Positions 8,681 through 18,621 are shown, counted from the first letter of the stretch. The stretch: DNA of 64,000 bases from Paraburkholderia bonniea (GCF_009455625.1 NZ_QPEQ01000001.1:1612001-1676000), one strand, 5' to 3'. Notes: generated by a model from the sequence alone, not told the origin. Numbers and translations: made by a program.

Positions 8681-9481
8681 TTACTGAGGCGTTGGTTTGG
8701 TCACGTCGATGCCAAACCATTTCATGGAAATTTTGCTAAAGGTGCCATCTTGTTCGAGCTCGGCCATGGCGGCATCGAGTGCCTTGGCGAACTTCGGATT
8801 GCCCTTCTTGAACGGTAGCGCTGACGGAATGCCTGGACCAATCAGCGCTCCGGTCCGCAGCGGCATTGGCGAAGTTTTGAGTATGTAAGCCAGCATCAGG
8901 CGGTCGGCGAGCGCCGCGTCCAGACGGCCCGCTGCCAGGTCGCGCAGATATTCAGGCGTGCCGGGATAGGTTTTCACGTCAATGCCAGGCACTGACTTGG
9001 CCATATCCATGTAATTGGTGCCGAGCCCGACGCCGAGCTTTTTGCCCTTTAGCGCCTCAAGCGAGGTGAGCGCGCGCGTGTCGTCCTTGCGTTGCACCAG
9101 TTGCGCGGCGGAATAGGTATAAGGCGGTGAGAAATCGAACGACTGTTTGCGGACCTCGTTGATACCAACCTGATTCGCAATCGTGTCGAACTTTCCTGCC
9201 TGCAGGCCAGCGATGATGCCGCTCCATTCGGTCGTGATAAAGACGGGCTTGACGCCGAGCCTGGCGGCGATGGCCTTGGCCATATCGACTTCGAAGCCAA
9301 CCAGTTCGCCAGAAGGCGCTTTCGAATTGAACGGTGGATAGGTTCCTTCGAGACCCACACGCAATGTGCCGCGTTGCTTGACCTGGTCGAGCAGGTCTTC
9401 GGCGTGGGCACCGGTGGCGGCGATGAAAGCCACACCAAGCAGTGCGGTGGTCAGCAGTTTTTTCAATAAATGAAATGTCAT
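8681..9481 (-). CDS. Periplasmic amino acid-binding protein (cystine TcyJ/FliY-like)
   Basis: A 266-residue solute-binding protein. Residues 1-27 form a signal peptide ending GAHA before EDLLDQVK. The family-3 binding fold follows, with the ligand signature GLEGTYPPFNSK near 43-54 and GFEVDMAKAIA near 63-73. The stretches GTLRVGLEGTYPPF, KKLGVGLGTNY and the ending WFGIDVTKP resemble the cystine-binding protein FliY/TcyJ of E. coli closely. AAGGAAC lies seven bases before the ATG. It and the permease form a two-gene unit. Confidence 0.9.
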   Translation of the reverse strand: MTFHLLKKLLTTALLGVAFIAATGAHAEDLLDQVKQRGTLRVGLEGTYPPFNSKAPSGELVGFEVDMAKAIAARLGVKPVFITTEWSGIIAGLQAGKFDTIANQVGINEVRKQSFDFSPPYTYSAAQLVQRKDDTRALTSLEALKGKKLGVGLGTNYMDMAKSVPGIDVKTYPGTPEYLRDLAAGRLDAALADRLMLAYILKTSPMPLRTGALIGPGIPSALPFKKGNPKFAKALDAAMAELEQDGTFSKISMKWFGIDVTKPTPQ

Positions 9482-9591
9482 GGTGTTCCTTTTTTAGGCT
9501 GGTCCAGGAAGCTAAAGCATGCGAATCATAAAGAAAAAGCTATTGAGATATAAATACTCCTCGATTATTTCTATATGCCACCGGGCACAGG

Positions 9592-10614
9592 TTAAGCGAG
9601 TGCCCGCACGCATTGCTCGACTAGTGCGGGTCCCTGATAAATAAAGCCGGTATACAACTGCACTAGCGACGCGCCTGCCGCGATTTTGGCGTGGGCATCG
9701 GCACCACTGAAAATACCCCCGACGCCGATGATCGGCACCGCACTGCCGACTTCGGCGTGCAGCTTGCGAATGACTTCAGTCGACGCATCACGCACCGGCA
9801 TGCCCGACAGGCCACCTGCTTCGTTGGCATGCGGCAGGCCCTCGACAGCGCTGCGAGACAGTGTGGTGTTGGTGGCGATGACGCCTTCGAACTGATGCCG
9901 CAGCAGGATCGAGGCAATCGACTTGATCTGTTCGTCATCGAGATCCGGGGCGATTTTCAGCGCCAGTGGCACGAGCTTGCCGTGCAGGTCGGTGAGCCGT
10001 TGCTGTTTGTCCTTGAGCGCGCCGAGCAACGCATCGAGTTCATCTGTGCCTTGCAACTGGCGCAGGTTTTTCGTGTTGGGCGAAGAGATATTCACCGTGA
10101 CATAGCTGGCGAACGGGTACACCCGTTCGAGGCAGTACAGATAATCTTCAGCCGCGCGTTCCAGCGGCGTATCGGCATTTTTGCCAATGTTTAGCCCGAG
10201 GATGCCGGAGTACCGCGCGGCCTGGACGTTTTTGACAAACTGGTCCACGCCCGCATTGTTAAAGCCCATCCGGTTGATGAGCGCATTCGCCTCAGGCAGG
10301 CGAAACATGCGCGGCCGTGGGTTGCCTGGCTGGGCCCGTGGTGTAACGGTGCCGACTTCGATAAAGCCAAAGCCAAGCGCGGCGAGCCCGTCGATGCACG
10401 CGCCATCTTTATCGAGCCCGGCCGCAAGGCCCACCGGATTGCGAAACGTCAAGCCCATCACGGTGCGAGGCGCATCGGGCACACGCGCGCAAAGCGCCCG
10501 TGCCAACCCGGTGCGGCCCGCCGCGCCAAGCAGACGCAGTGTCAGGTGATGGGCCTCTTCCGCATCCATGCGAAAAAGTTGACGGCGGACCAACGGGTAG
10601 AGGGAGCTGAACAC
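9592..10614 (-). CDS. pyrD: Dihydroorotate dehydrogenase (quinone)
   Basis: A 340-residue class 2 enzyme oxidising dihydroorotate to orotate with ubiquinone, membrane-attached, in pyrimidine synthesis. Visible are the N-terminal amphipathic helices ([14 protein letters not shown]), the FMN-binding barrel motif [13 protein letters not shown] (about 58-70), the NISSPNT motif (about 173-179) containing the class-2 catalytic Ser, and the C-terminal signature [17 protein letters not shown]. It starts at GTG 10614 with no clear Shine-Dalgarno. It is the last gene of a minus-strand series NUDIX-aat-bpt-pyrD. Confidence 0.97.
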   Translation of the reverse strand: MFSSLYPLVRRQLFRMDAEEAHHLTLRLLGAAGRTGLARALCARVPDAPRTVMGLTFRNPVGLAAGLDKDGACIDGLAALGFGFIEVGTVTPRAQPGNPRPRMFRLPEANALINRMGFNNAGVDQFVKNVQAARYSGILGLNIGKNADTPLERAAEDYLYCLERVYPFASYVTVNISSPNTKNLRQLQGTDELDALLGALKDKQQRLTDLHGKLVPLALKIAPDLDDEQIKSIASILLRHQFEGVIATNTTLSRSAVEGLPHANEAGGLSGMPVRDASTEVIRKLHAEVGSAVPIIGVGGIFSGADAHAKIAAGASLVQLYTGFIYQGPALVEQCVRALA

Positions 10615-10761
10615 GGAATAAAGCCGAAAGGCTAGTAATGAGGACGCCGCATTCTACCGGCATTAATGGGATTAACGGGGCTGATGGACTGACGGGGGGC
10701 GCGCGGCGGTGTCAGCGCCGCGGTGATGGCGGTGACATGAGCCATCGCTGCTGGTGATGCG

Positions 10762-11526
10762 CTACCGGCTGGCGGAGGATGCCAGGTCGAGCGGGCCCCA
10801 GACGCCTTCGATCAAGCCTTCGAGCGGCCGAAAATTCGCCTTGTAGGCCATCTTGGCGCTGTCACGAATCCAGTAACCCAGATAGACATACGGCAGATTC
10901 AGGCTGCGCGCCAGGGCGATTTGCCAGAGGATGTTGTACGTGCCGAAACTGGTATGCGGCACGTTTGGCTCAAAGAACGTGTAGACCGACGAGAGGCCAT
11001 CTCCAAGGATGTCGATCATGCTGACCATCCGCAGCAGGCCCGGTTCATCAGGTTGATCTGCGCATGGTTCGCGGAACTCGACTAAACGGGAATTGATCCG
11101 GCTTTGCAGCAGAAACTGTTCGTACTGTTCACGACTGTCCCGGTCCATGCCGCCACCTGCATGCCGTGCTGACTGATAGCGCATGTACAGCATGTAATGC
11201 ACTTCGTCATACAGCAACGGCGAGACGGTGGCCACCAGATTGCTGTGTTTCCAGACACGGCCTTGCGTGCGGTTTGGGCTGAACTGTGCGACTGGCACGC
11301 GGACCGGCACACAGGCTCGGCAACCATCGCAATACGGCCGGTAGGTAAACACACCGGAGCGCCGGAAGCCCGATTTGACGAGACCGGCGTAGACCTCGGT
11401 ATTGATGAGATGGCTTGGGGTGGCGACTTGCGAGCGAGCGATGCGCCCTTCCAGATAGCTGCACGGATAGGGGGCCGTTGCATAAAACTGCAACGTGGAC
11501 AGCGGCAGCTCGTTTAGATGAGTCAC
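10762..11526 (-). CDS. bpt: Aspartate/glutamate leucyltransferase
   Basis: A 254-residue arginyl-transferase-like (ATE) enzyme. Bacterial Bpt moves leucine from Leu-tRNA to N-terminal Asp or Glu, making an N-degron for ClpS/ClpAP. The N-terminal half has the Cys cluster [12 protein letters not shown] and [13 protein letters not shown] (about residues 21-33 and 68-80). The C-terminal half has the acyltransferase-like pattern [17 protein letters not shown] and PYVYLGYWI. The start is GTG 11526, supported by family length. aat lies 129 bases upstream on the same strand, and pyrD lies 147 bases downstream. Confidence 0.95.
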   Translation of the reverse strand: MTHLNELPLSTLQFYATAPYPCSYLEGRIARSQVATPSHLINTEVYAGLVKSGFRRSGVFTYRPYCDGCRACVPVRVPVAQFSPNRTQGRVWKHSNLVATVSPLLYDEVHYMLYMRYQSARHAGGGMDRDSREQYEQFLLQSRINSRLVEFREPCADQPDEPGLLRMVSMIDILGDGLSSVYTFFEPNVPHTSFGTYNILWQIALARSLNLPYVYLGYWIRDSAKMAYKANFRPLEGLIEGVWGPLDLASSASR

Positions 11527-11654
11527 GTTGGCAGCGCTTGAAGCGTCTCTTTCGATTCACGCAACACCGGCCGGAGGACGATGGGCTGGAGGTTACGTGA
11601 GGGTTCTTGTGCAGGTTCTTGAGTGTTCAGCCGGGCTGGATGCTGGTGTTAGTT

Positions 11655-12401
11655 CTAGCTTTGACTCGCCTGGCTGGCCAAAAAATCTAGCAGGATGGTC
11701 TGGTCGAAGCGCCAGGGAATCGGTTCCGCCTCTACTGAGGCCTGCACATGTTCGATGAAGGTGGTGCGGGTGATTTCATGGGCACCTAATGAGGCCAGGT
11801 GGGCCGTATTTTGCTGGCAGTCTATCACCTCCACTTTGTGCTGGCGCAAGTGTCCAACCAATGCGGCGAGGGCGATTTTCGAAGCATCGGTCATGGCCGC
11901 GAACATGGATTCGCCAAAGAACATCCGGCCTAGCGACACGCCATACAGACCGCCGACGGGCACGCCGTTGTACCAGGTTTCGACGCTATGCGCATAGCCT
12001 GCGCGATGCAACGCGGAATAAGCATCAATGACCGCCGTGGTGATCCATGTGCCATCCTGGCCTTGACGTGGAGCTTGGGCGCAGGCGCGCATTACGGCAG
12101 CGAAATCGTGGTCAACGCGGATTTCCCATGCTGGGTCGCGCGCCACGCGGCGCAGTGTTTTGCGCAGCGAGGGCGATACTTTGAATGCGCTGGGGCGCAG
12201 GATCATGCGCGGGTCCGGGCTCCACCAGAGCACCGGCTGGCCATCTGAATACCACGGAAAAATGCCGTGCCGATAAGCGTCGAGCAGCCGCGCGGGCAAG
12301 AGCTCGGTGCTGGCGGCAAGCAGGCCAGGTGCACCGCTTGAGGCACCCAGCGCGCGCTTGACTGGCGGAAAGGGATCGTTGGGGCGGAGCCAGGTAATCA
12401 T
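11655..12401 (-). CDS. aat: Leucyl/phenylalanyl-tRNA-protein transferase
   Basis: A 248-residue cytoplasmic enzyme that adds Leu or Phe from aminoacyl-tRNA to proteins beginning with Arg or Lys, marking them for ClpS/ClpAP. The family signatures are [21 protein letters not shown] (about 47-68) and [18 protein letters not shown] (about 149-166). The length is normal for the family. It starts ten bases after the stop of the NUDIX gene, so they are almost surely one transcript. It neighbours bpt, the other N-terminal leucyl transferase. Confidence 0.97.
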   Translation of the reverse strand: MITWLRPNDPFPPVKRALGASSGAPGLLAASTELLPARLLDAYRHGIFPWYSDGQPVLWWSPDPRMILRPSAFKVSPSLRKTLRRVARDPAWEIRVDHDFAAVMRACAQAPRQGQDGTWITTAVIDAYSALHRAGYAHSVETWYNGVPVGGLYGVSLGRMFFGESMFAAMTDASKIALAALVGHLRQHKVEVIDCQQNTAHLASLGAHEITRTTFIEHVQASVEAEPIPWRFDQTILLDFLASQASQS

Positions 12402-12411
12402 CTGGGCGAAC

Positions 12412-12957
12412 TCAGCCTTCGCGCAACGTGCGGAAAATATCTCCCGTGTGCAACGCGTAGTGGCCTGCCGCGCGGTCGCTGAAGAAATGGCGCAGCGTCT
12501 GGCTCACGGTGGGAAAGGCGAGTTCGTCCCAAGGCAGATTGTGTTCATTGAAGAAGCCGGTTTCGAGGCTTTCTTCACCCGCTGCAACGTCGTTATCGAG
12601 CAGGCGCGCGAGATAGAACAGATGCACCTGATGCACGTGCGGCACGTTGAGCAGCGAGAACAGGGACTGGATTTCGACCCGCGCCCCGGCTTCCTCAAGC
12701 GTTTCGCGGGCTGCGGCTTGCGCAGTGGTTTCTCCCATTTCCATGAAACCCGCAGGCAGCGTCCAGTAGCCAAGGCGTGGTTCGATGGCGCGACGGCAGA
12801 GCAGCACCGTGTCTTGCCAAACTGGGATCGTGCCGACCACATTGCGTGGATTTTGGTAATGCACCGTGTTGCAATGGGTGCAGACAAAGCGCTCGCGGTT
12901 GTCGCCCGGCGGAATGCTCAGGCGAACCGCGTGGCCGCAGGCGGGGCAGAAGTTCAT
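12412..12957 (-). CDS. NUDIX hydrolase with zinc-ribbon N-terminus
   Basis: A 181-residue hydrolase. The first 40 residues carry a zinc ribbon (CPACG at 4-8 and CTHC near 27-30). The NUDIX box is [22 protein letters not shown], matching GX5EX7REUXEEXGU. The substrate (a nucleoside diphosphate linked to some other group) is not evident; relatives with the ribbon act on NADH or ADP-ribose. ATG 12957 is preferred because upstream codons are Pro/His-rich and unlike a protein. aat begins ten bases downstream. Confidence 0.9.
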   Translation of the reverse strand: MNFCPACGHAVRLSIPPGDNRERFVCTHCNTVHYQNPRNVVGTIPVWQDTVLLCRRAIEPRLGYWTLPAGFMEMGETTAQAAARETLEEAGARVEIQSLFSLLNVPHVHQVHLFYLARLLDNDVAAGEESLETGFFNEHNLPWDELAFPTVSQTLRHFFSDRAAGHYALHTGDIFRTLREG

Positions 12958-13487
12958 GGGGAGGCGATGAGGGGGCGGGTGAAAAGCGATGCCGGGGAGT
13001 TTAGCATCGGGATTGGCTCTCTGAGGCTGGGTGAGGGAAATGGAATACCCTGGCGGGTTGGTGGGGTGTGAATAGGGCGGGGGTGGCGCTGGCTGCTGCT
13101 GGTGGTTGAGAGGGTGGTTTTTTGTTGCGGTGAGTAGCAGGGCGCAGAGAGTAACGCTTCGAGATGACGCAGCTATAAGGTGCAGGAGTGAAGGGCGTGC
13201 GCAGGAATGCACAAGATTTTCCGCGCTTGCCGAGTTTGGTGCGGCGGCTGATGCTATGACCGGCGTTTACGGGAAGAGCGGTGAGGTTTGTTCTGGAGCA
13301 CCAGCGAGGCTGTGCTGAAAGCCAGAAAAACAAAAAGCCCGCATTAGCGGGCTTTGGTTTGCGACGAACTCACTGGATTTCGAAGGGTTTTGCGTTTTGC
13401 TTAACTGGGTAAGCCAAAATAAACCAGAATCCAAAAAATACTGGCTTGGGCAAAAACACCTGAATCGAGTAAAGCGCTATTGAGCTT
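12958..13487. other. 530-base intergenic region without a recognisable gene
   Basis: Between the NUDIX gene and the initiator tRNA I see no reading frame with protein-like composition. The region contains a G-rich stretch at 13020-13140 and the tRNA terminator at 13331-13355. Confidence 0.6.
13331..13355 (-). terminator. Terminator downstream of initiator tRNA
   Basis: A 9-bp stem (AAAGCCCGC/GCGGGCTTT) with a four-base loop. On the minus strand it ends in TTTTTG. It lies about 130 bases after the tRNA 3' end. Confidence 0.8.
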
Positions 13488-13564
<77 letters not shown>

Positions 13565-13579
13565 TCCGTCGAAGAGCGA

Positions 13580-13608
13580 AGTATAGGACATCACGCCCAC
13601 CATCGCAA
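13580..13608 (-). promoter_or_regulatory. Promoter of the initiator tRNA
   Basis: On the minus strand: -35 TTGCGA, 17-bp spacer and -10 TATACT, ending 15 bases before the tRNA. In the remaining 300 bases up to the next gene at 13906 I see no gene. Confidence 0.85.
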
Positions 13609-13905
13609 TGTCTTTTTAAGGAATGCTGCCGTGGCGTGAGATAAAGCCGCTTGGAATAGCTTGGAAGCCGTTTGGGACGGCTGCGCGGGCAAGCAGCATG
13701 GCCTAAGTGGCGCAGCACGCGGGCCGCATGCCAACGCTCGTGCAACTGGCCCGCTGGCACCAAAAGCGTCGCGTTAGAATCGAGCTCTTCGCTGCCTTAA
13801 CTACACCTCCATAACACCTTCCACGCCCAGCCTCATCACGTCGCGCCTCAAACGACGCTGTCTATGAGGACGGTCTTTTCATCGCGGGTTTTTTGCTGAG
13901 TTTCT

Positions 13906-14400
13906 ATGGATATCGTTCAGGATTTGCAGTCAATTCACGTTCAGGAACAAGCGCTGGTGCTGCCTCATTTCGATGCCAGCGTCGCCTGGCGGCTCGGGAC
14001 GCTGTTACGCGAGCTCGCCGTGGCACGGGGTCATGCAATCGTGATCGACATTCGCACGTTCGGTTTGCCCTTGTTTTTTTGCGCGCTAGATGCGGTGCCC
14101 GATAACGTTGACTGGGCGCGCCGCAAGGGCAATGTCGTGGCGCATTTTCGCCGTAGCTCGTATGCGGTGGGCCTGCGCTTGCAGCAGGCTGGCACCACGC
14201 TGGCCAGCAAGCATGGCCTGAGCTCCAACGAATACGCGGCGCATGGCGGTGCCTTGCCATTGACGGTGGCAGGCGCTGGGGTGATTGGCTCGGCGACGGT
14301 TTCTGGGCTGCCGCAGCGGGCCGATCATGAATTCGTGGTTGAAGGGCTGTGTACCCATCTCGGCCTGGATTACGCTCAGCTCGCGCTGGCCAACGTCTAG
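13906..14400 (+). CDS. Heme-degrading-domain (HbpS-like, UPF0303) protein
   Basis: A 164-residue cytoplasmic protein of the GlcG/HbpS fold (UPF0303). Features are the central strand [19 protein letters not shown] (about 45-63), the [23 protein letters not shown] region (about 68-90), and the C-terminal [24 protein letters not shown] with HEFVVEGL. Relatives bind haem, but no haem ligand can be assigned from sequence alone. The SMR exporter starts ten bases after its stop, so the two are probably co-transcribed. Confidence 0.85.
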   Translation: MDIVQDLQSIHVQEQALVLPHFDASVAWRLGTLLRELAVARGHAIVIDIRTFGLPLFFCALDAVPDNVDWARRKGNVVAHFRRSSYAVGLRLQQAGTTLASKHGLSSNEYAAHGGALPLTVAGAGVIGSATVSGLPQRADHEFVVEGLCTHLGLDYAQLALANV

Positions 14401-14410
14401 GCGCTGAGCG

Positions 14411-14749
14411 ATGAACCTGCCGCCTTATCTATTGCTGGCTTGCGCCATCGTGGCCGAAGTGATTGCCACCTCTGCGTTACGTGCCTCTGACGGTTTTTCA
14501 CGGCTGTTACCGACGCTGGTTGTCACCGTGGGTTATGGCATTTCGTTTTACTGCCTGTCGCTGACGCTCAAAAGCCTTCCGGTCGGCATCGTCTATGCGA
14601 TCTGGTCGGGGGTAGGCATTGTGCTGATTACGCTGGTTGCGGCCGTGCTGTATCGCCAGATCCCCGACTTGCCTGCGCTGATTGGGCTCGGGCTGATTAT
14701 TGCGGGCGTGGTCGTGCTGAACCTGTATTCCACGATGAAAGCGCATTGA
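14411..14749 (+). CDS. Small multidrug resistance (SMR) family transporter, EmrE-like
   Basis: A 112-residue membrane protein with four membrane helices. Helix 1 carries the membrane-embedded glutamate in [12 protein letters not shown] (residue 16), the proton/cation site of EmrE-type exporters. Helix 3 has the family's [16 protein letters not shown] signature. These exporters act as antiparallel dimers. The substrate is unknown; both quaternary cations and guanidinium are possible, though the helix 1 and 3 pattern favours EmrE over SugE/Gdx. Confidence 0.93.
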   Translation: MNLPPYLLLACAIVAEVIATSALRASDGFSRLLPTLVVTVGYGISFYCLSLTLKSLPVGIVYAIWSGVGIVLITLVAAVLYRQIPDLPALIGLGLIIAGVVVLNLYSTMKAH

Positions 14750-14829
14750 ACGAATACTGAAACTGAAGTCAGTCAGCGCCAGACCACCACCCTGGCTGGT
14801 ACGTTTTCTCTCTTTTTCACGGCTGAAAC

Positions 14830-15987
14830 ATGTCTGTTACTGAACATACGGTTCACGCGGGAATGGGCGGCGAAGTCTCGGTTTATGTGGCGAACCGGAT
14901 TGGTTTTATCGAGCTGAATCGTCCCGGCGCGCTGAATGCGCTCACACCCGCGATGATTCGCACGATGCATGCGGCGCTTGAGCAGTGGCGCAGTGATCCT
15001 GAGGTGCTGGCGCTAGTGGTGCGCAGCCAGCACGCCCGGGCATTTTGCGCCGGGGGCGATATTCGTTTGATGTACGAGGCGCATCAGCGTGGCGACGTGG
15101 ATGCGATCGAGCAGTTTTTCATCGCCGAATATCGTTTGAATCATGCGATTTTTACCTATCCCAAGCCGTATCTGGCGCTGATGCAGGGTGTCGTGATGGG
15201 CGGCGGCATGGGGATTGCGCTGGGCGCGGCGCAGACGGGTGGTGTGCGCGTGGTGACGTCCTCGACTCGTATGGCGATGCCGGAGACGCGTATCGGTCTT
15301 TTCCCTGACGTTGGCGCGAGCTGGTTTCTGGCACGCACCCCGGGTGCGATTGGCCGGTATCTGGCGGTGACAGGCGAGACCATTGATGGTGCAAGCGCAA
15401 TAACTGCCGGGCTGGCAGATCTCTGGCTTGATGATGCTGGTCTGCCTGGATTGCTTGAGGGCCTGACACGTGAACCGTTCGAGCGGGCTCAGGATGTGGT
15501 GCGGTATGTGCGGCGTGTGGCTGGCACGGCAGCGGCTGCTGCGGGTTCAGCCGCTGCAACAGCGTCACTGGCCGTGATTCGGCCGGCTCTGGAGCATCAT
15601 TTCGGTCAGCCGGATGTCGCGCAGATTTTCACGTCGCTCGCCGCGCCCGGTGAACCTGCCTGGGCCGCTTGGGCCGAATGGGCGCAGCAAACGGCCGCCG
15701 CGATGCGTGAACGCTCGCCGTTGTCGATGGCGGTGTCGCTTGAGGCGGTGACACGCGCCCGGAGCAGTTCCATGGCGCAGTGCCTGCGGCGTGATCTTGA
15801 TTTGACCCGTTCGACGTTCGCTCAAGGGGACGTGATCGAAGGCATCCGGGCGCGGATTATCGACAAGGATCAGCGGCCGCACTGGCGTTTCGCCAGCATC
15901 GAGGCGGTGCCGCAGCAGGTGGTGGCGCAGATGTTCGAGAGCCCGTGGCTGGCCGCCGATCATCCGCTGCGTGATTTATCTGACTGA
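14830..15987 (+). CDS. Enoyl-CoA hydratase/isomerase family protein, 3-hydroxyisobutyryl-CoA hydrolase-like
   Basis: A 385-residue crotonase-fold enzyme. The oxyanion-hole region is RAFCAGGDIRLMYE (about 69-82), followed by MGGGMGIALGA (about 125-135). The motif MAMPETRIGLFPDVGASWFLAR (about 149-170) carries the Glu and Asp typical of 3-hydroxyisobutyryl-CoA hydrolases (valine catabolism) rather than ordinary hydratases, and the length (about 380) fits that subfamily. The stop codon TGA (15985-15987) lies within the first unit of a 9-bp tandem repeat. Confidence 0.87.
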   Translation: MSVTEHTVHAGMGGEVSVYVANRIGFIELNRPGALNALTPAMIRTMHAALEQWRSDPEVLALVVRSQHARAFCAGGDIRLMYEAHQRGDVDAIEQFFIAEYRLNHAIFTYPKPYLALMQGVVMGGGMGIALGAAQTGGVRVVTSSTRMAMPETRIGLFPDVGASWFLARTPGAIGRYLAVTGETIDGASAITAGLADLWLDDAGLPGLLEGLTREPFERAQDVVRYVRRVAGTAAAAAGSAAATASLAVIRPALEHHFGQPDVAQIFTSLAAPGEPAWAAWAEWAQQTAAAMRERSPLSMAVSLEAVTRARSSSMAQCLRRDLDLTRSTFAQGDVIEGIRARIIDKDQRPHWRFASIEAVPQQVVAQMFESPWLAADHPLRDLSD

Positions 15988-16036
15988 ACCGGCTGAACCG
16001 GCTGAACCGGCCGAACCGGTTGAACTGGTTGAACTG
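15984..16036. repeat. 9-bp tandem repeat beginning at the stop codon of the hydrolase gene
   Basis: Three perfect copies of CTGAACCGG and then three diverged copies (CCGAACCGG, TTGAACTGG, TTGAACTG). The TGA of the first unit is the gene's stop, and the period of nine repeats in-frame stops. Confidence 0.93.
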
Positions 16037-16088
16037 TCGCGGGACGGTGAATAGCCGGGCTGCTTCAGCCGTTGCAGCCGTTTCAGTT

Positions 16089-16517
16089 TCAGTCCTCATC
16101 GTGCTCAACGGCGGTGAAGGCGCGCATGAAAACCAGCATGCCCCAGCCCCACATCGCGTTGGCGGCGAAGCCGACGAACAGCTTGGGGAGCATATTGCCA
16201 CTGGGCCAGATGCCGCGTAATGGATCGATGATGAACACGCTGGCGGCGGTGAGCACCACACCGCCGAATACAAATGCGGGTATCCAGGGGGCGGGCCGTT
16301 CGGGTGCAATGCGTAACAGCCATGTCATGGGAATGGCCCATAACGCACTCCAGATGGCATTGGCAATAAAGGTGGGTAATTCGAATGGCGCGAAAGGCTC
16401 GGTTGAAAATCCACCTGGATCAATCAGCCTGGCGGTATGTAAAAGCGCAAGCGTGGCATCGTGAAAAAACAGTGCGGCGAGGAAGCCAGACACGAGTGGC
16501 AGGATGATTTTTTGCAT
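16089..16517 (-). CDS. Conserved membrane protein of unknown function
   Basis: A 142-residue protein with four predicted membrane helices (about 4-24, 52-72, 80-100 and 112-134). An FFHDATLALLH motif follows the first helix and WPSGNMLPKLFVGFAANAMWGWG precedes the last. I recall small bacterial membrane proteins with a similar FHQ-xxLxLLH pattern but no known role. The frame is open upstream to 16772. ATG 16517 is chosen because hydrophobic sequence starts there; none of the candidate starts has a good ribosome site. It diverges from the permease at 16738. Confidence 0.65.
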   Translation of the reverse strand: MQKIILPLVSGFLAALFFHDATLALLHTARLIDPGGFSTEPFAPFELPTFIANAIWSALWAIPMTWLLRIAPERPAPWIPAFVFGGVVLTAASVFIIDPLRGIWPSGNMLPKLFVGFAANAMWGWGMLVFMRAFTAVEHDED

Positions 16518-16737
16518 ATCGGATAGTGCGAAAGGCATGCGCTGCACCATGCTGCTGTTCTGCTGGTGCAATGCGCCAGATAAGGGGGAGAAAGCGTGCG
16601 CCATTATATCGGTGTGGCAAATGCATTTCGCCTCGGCTGAATGGATTAAGCGAATTAATTTAAATTTCAAAAGTGAAAAATCGTTCACAATTTGCGGCTT
16701 CGGCGTAGTGTCCGTTCCGCTTTGACGAGAGTTTTTC

Positions 16738-17832
16738 ATGAATGCCATCCGGCAATCCTTTGTTATTCGCAACTGGATGATTTTTTTATTGCTGGCCGTG
16801 TGCGGGCTTTTTTATGTGAAATGGTTTCCGTATTACCAGCGGGCATTGAATGCGGCCGCGACGCACTCGATTGGCCAGTCGATTTTGCTGGGGGCGGAGG
16901 CGCGCTCACCTGAGCCATCGCTGGCTGCCGCGCTTGATTATGCGTGGCGCTATGGCCGGGCGATCTGGCAAGCGATGGTGCTGGGCTTGCTGCTCGGCTC
17001 GGCGGTGCAGGTGTTGCTGCCTGCCCGCTGGATTGTGCGGGTGCTCGGTCACACGGGTTTTGGCAGTGTGGCGGCGGGCGGCTTGCTGGCCATTCCCGGC
17101 ATGATGTGCACGTGCTGCGCTGCCCCCGTTGTGGCTGGCTTGCGCGAGCAAAAAGCGTCGCCTGGCGGCGCGCTCGCATTTTGGCTCGGTAACACGATGC
17201 TGAATCCGGCGACGCTGGTTTTTATGGCTTTCGTGCTGGGCTGGCACTGGGCGGTGCTGCGGCTGGTGCTGGGTGCGTTGATGGTGTTTGGGCTTGGTGC
17301 GCTGGCGAACCGGCTGAGCCGTTTGTCCAGACCAGCTGTGCTGGACGGCGCATTGGCCGCACCTTTGGCCGCACCTCTGGCCGGACAGATAGCCCAGATC
17401 GAGGCGCATGCCGCTGGTCTGGCTGGCCATGTGTTTGTCCGCTGGATGGGCCTCTGCGCGCGGATGACATGGCGTCTGGTGCCGGAGTATCTCGTGCTGA
17501 TTTTGTTGCTTGGCGCATCCCGCGCCTGGCTTTTTCCGCATTTCGGCCCAGAGGTCACTAACCACTTGGGCTGGATTCTCGGTCTGGCGGTGGCGGGCAT
17601 GCTGTTTGTGATTCCGACTGCGGGCGAGGTGCCGATTGTTCAGGCGATGCTTTCGCTTGGAATGAGCGTAGGGCCTGCCGCTGCGTTGCTGCTGACCTTG
17701 CCGCCCGTTAGCGTGCCCTCGCTGGTGATGCTTGCACGCTCGTTTGCGCCGGGTCTTTTGCTGCTGGTGGCAAGTGCGGTGGTGGGCTTTGGGCTGATCG
17801 CGGCGGGGCTGGCAATCGTGCTGGGATTTTAA
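16738..17832 (+). CDS. Permease (DUF318/ArsP-type family)
   Basis: A 364-residue membrane protein with about eight helices. The key motif is GGLLAIPGMMCTCCAAPVVAGLREQ (about 112-136) with a Cys-x-Cys-Cys before Pro, followed by FWLGNTMLNPATLVFM. The second half repeats this as FVIPTAGEVPIVQAMLSLG. This inverted-repeat architecture is that of the DUF318 permeases, which include ArsP organoarsenical exporters. No arsenic or metal resistance gene is adjacent, so the substrate is open. The upstream region (16590-16700) is AT-rich and shared with the divergent membrane protein. Confidence 0.82.
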   Translation: MNAIRQSFVIRNWMIFLLLAVCGLFYVKWFPYYQRALNAAATHSIGQSILLGAEARSPEPSLAAALDYAWRYGRAIWQAMVLGLLLGSAVQVLLPARWIVRVLGHTGFGSVAAGGLLAIPGMMCTCCAAPVVAGLREQKASPGGALAFWLGNTMLNPATLVFMAFVLGWHWAVLRLVLGALMVFGLGALANRLSRLSRPAVLDGALAAPLAAPLAGQIAQIEAHAAGLAGHVFVRWMGLCARMTWRLVPEYLVLILLLGASRAWLFPHFGPEVTNHLGWILGLAVAGMLFVIPTAGEVPIVQAMLSLGMSVGPAAALLLTLPPVSVPSLVMLARSFAPGLLLLVASAVVGFGLIAAGLAIVLGF

Positions 17833-17916
17833 GTGGTGCAGCCAGAGACGAGGCGTGAAGCCGTCACGGTCCTGGCGTCTGCATTTGTTTGTAGTTGCCT
17901 GGATCTATTTCTATTA

Positions 17917-17965
17917 GCAGGAAGCAGGAAGCAGGAAGCAGGAAGCAGGAAGCAGGAAGCAGGAA
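17917..17965. repeat. Perfect tandem repeat, 7 x 7 bp
   Basis: The unit GCAGGAA is repeated exactly seven times with no mismatch. It lies in the 311-base gap between the permease and the next gene, which otherwise shows no feature. A 7-bp unit is out of frame, so it is unlikely to be coding. Confidence 0.97.
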
Positions 17966-18143
17966 GGCACGGTCACGGAAATCACGCTGCGATTTATATG
18001 GCGGCACGGCAGGGGCGGGGTGGATGAGCGCTGGGGCAATGACACACACCAGTGGTACGATTCCGCCCTCAGACTGACACAGGCTGGCGTGCCCTGAAGA
18101 CGGCGGGCCGCTCACCATCGAACGATTGAACTCGGGATATCGA

Positions 18144-18566
18144 ATGGCGCAACAAAAAACCAATCCGAAGCTGGAACAGGCGCTCACGCGTGGCGATCTG
18201 GCGATCCGTCAGGCGAACTCAGCACGGGCGACGGCTTTGCTCCGCGCGCTGGGCAAAATGATTACGGAAGCCTCCGCGACAATTGGCGTCGACGCGTTCA
18301 CGCTGGTGCCTGATGGCGACCGCATTTACGATCCGGCAGATGGCCTGTGGCCGCAAAAGCTGCTGATCTCGCTCGATGGCCCGGTGGAAGAATCTGATCC
18401 AGATGAAGTCCGCACGATCCGCTTGCTGGCGACGGATCCGGGTACGGTGTTCCGGGTGGAATGGCAGCGTGCCGACGGGAAAATTGGCCGCCAGGAAGGC
18501 GGCCCGTTTGCGACAGTGGCGTTTATTTCGGATGTGGATATTCCGTGGACTGATGACGAAGACTGA
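18144..18566 (+). CDS. Hypothetical protein, acidic C-terminus
   Basis: A 140-residue cytoplasmic protein I cannot assign. Residues 1-50 are helical and Lys/Arg/Ala-rich (KLEQALTRGDLAIRQANSARATALL). The rest appears mixed alpha/beta with several GlyAsp turns, ending in IPWTDDED. There is no signal peptide, membrane segment or known motif. ATG 18144 is preferred to an ATG or TTG further up because composition becomes protein-like there. It converges on nodJ. Confidence 0.7.
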   Translation: MAQQKTNPKLEQALTRGDLAIRQANSARATALLRALGKMITEASATIGVDAFTLVPDGDRIYDPADGLWPQKLLISLDGPVEESDPDEVRTIRLLATDPGTVFRVEWQRADGKIGRQEGGPFATVAFISDVDIPWTDDED

Positions 18567-18621
18567 ACGCCGTGTTGTGTTCATCATCAGCGCAGCACTT
18601 GCAGCACTTCAGTACCCAACG

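Noticed and set aside
17917-17965. A CRISPR or iteron array
   Set aside because: Units of 7 bp without spacers. No replication initiator or AT-rich origin nearby, so iterons are unlikely.
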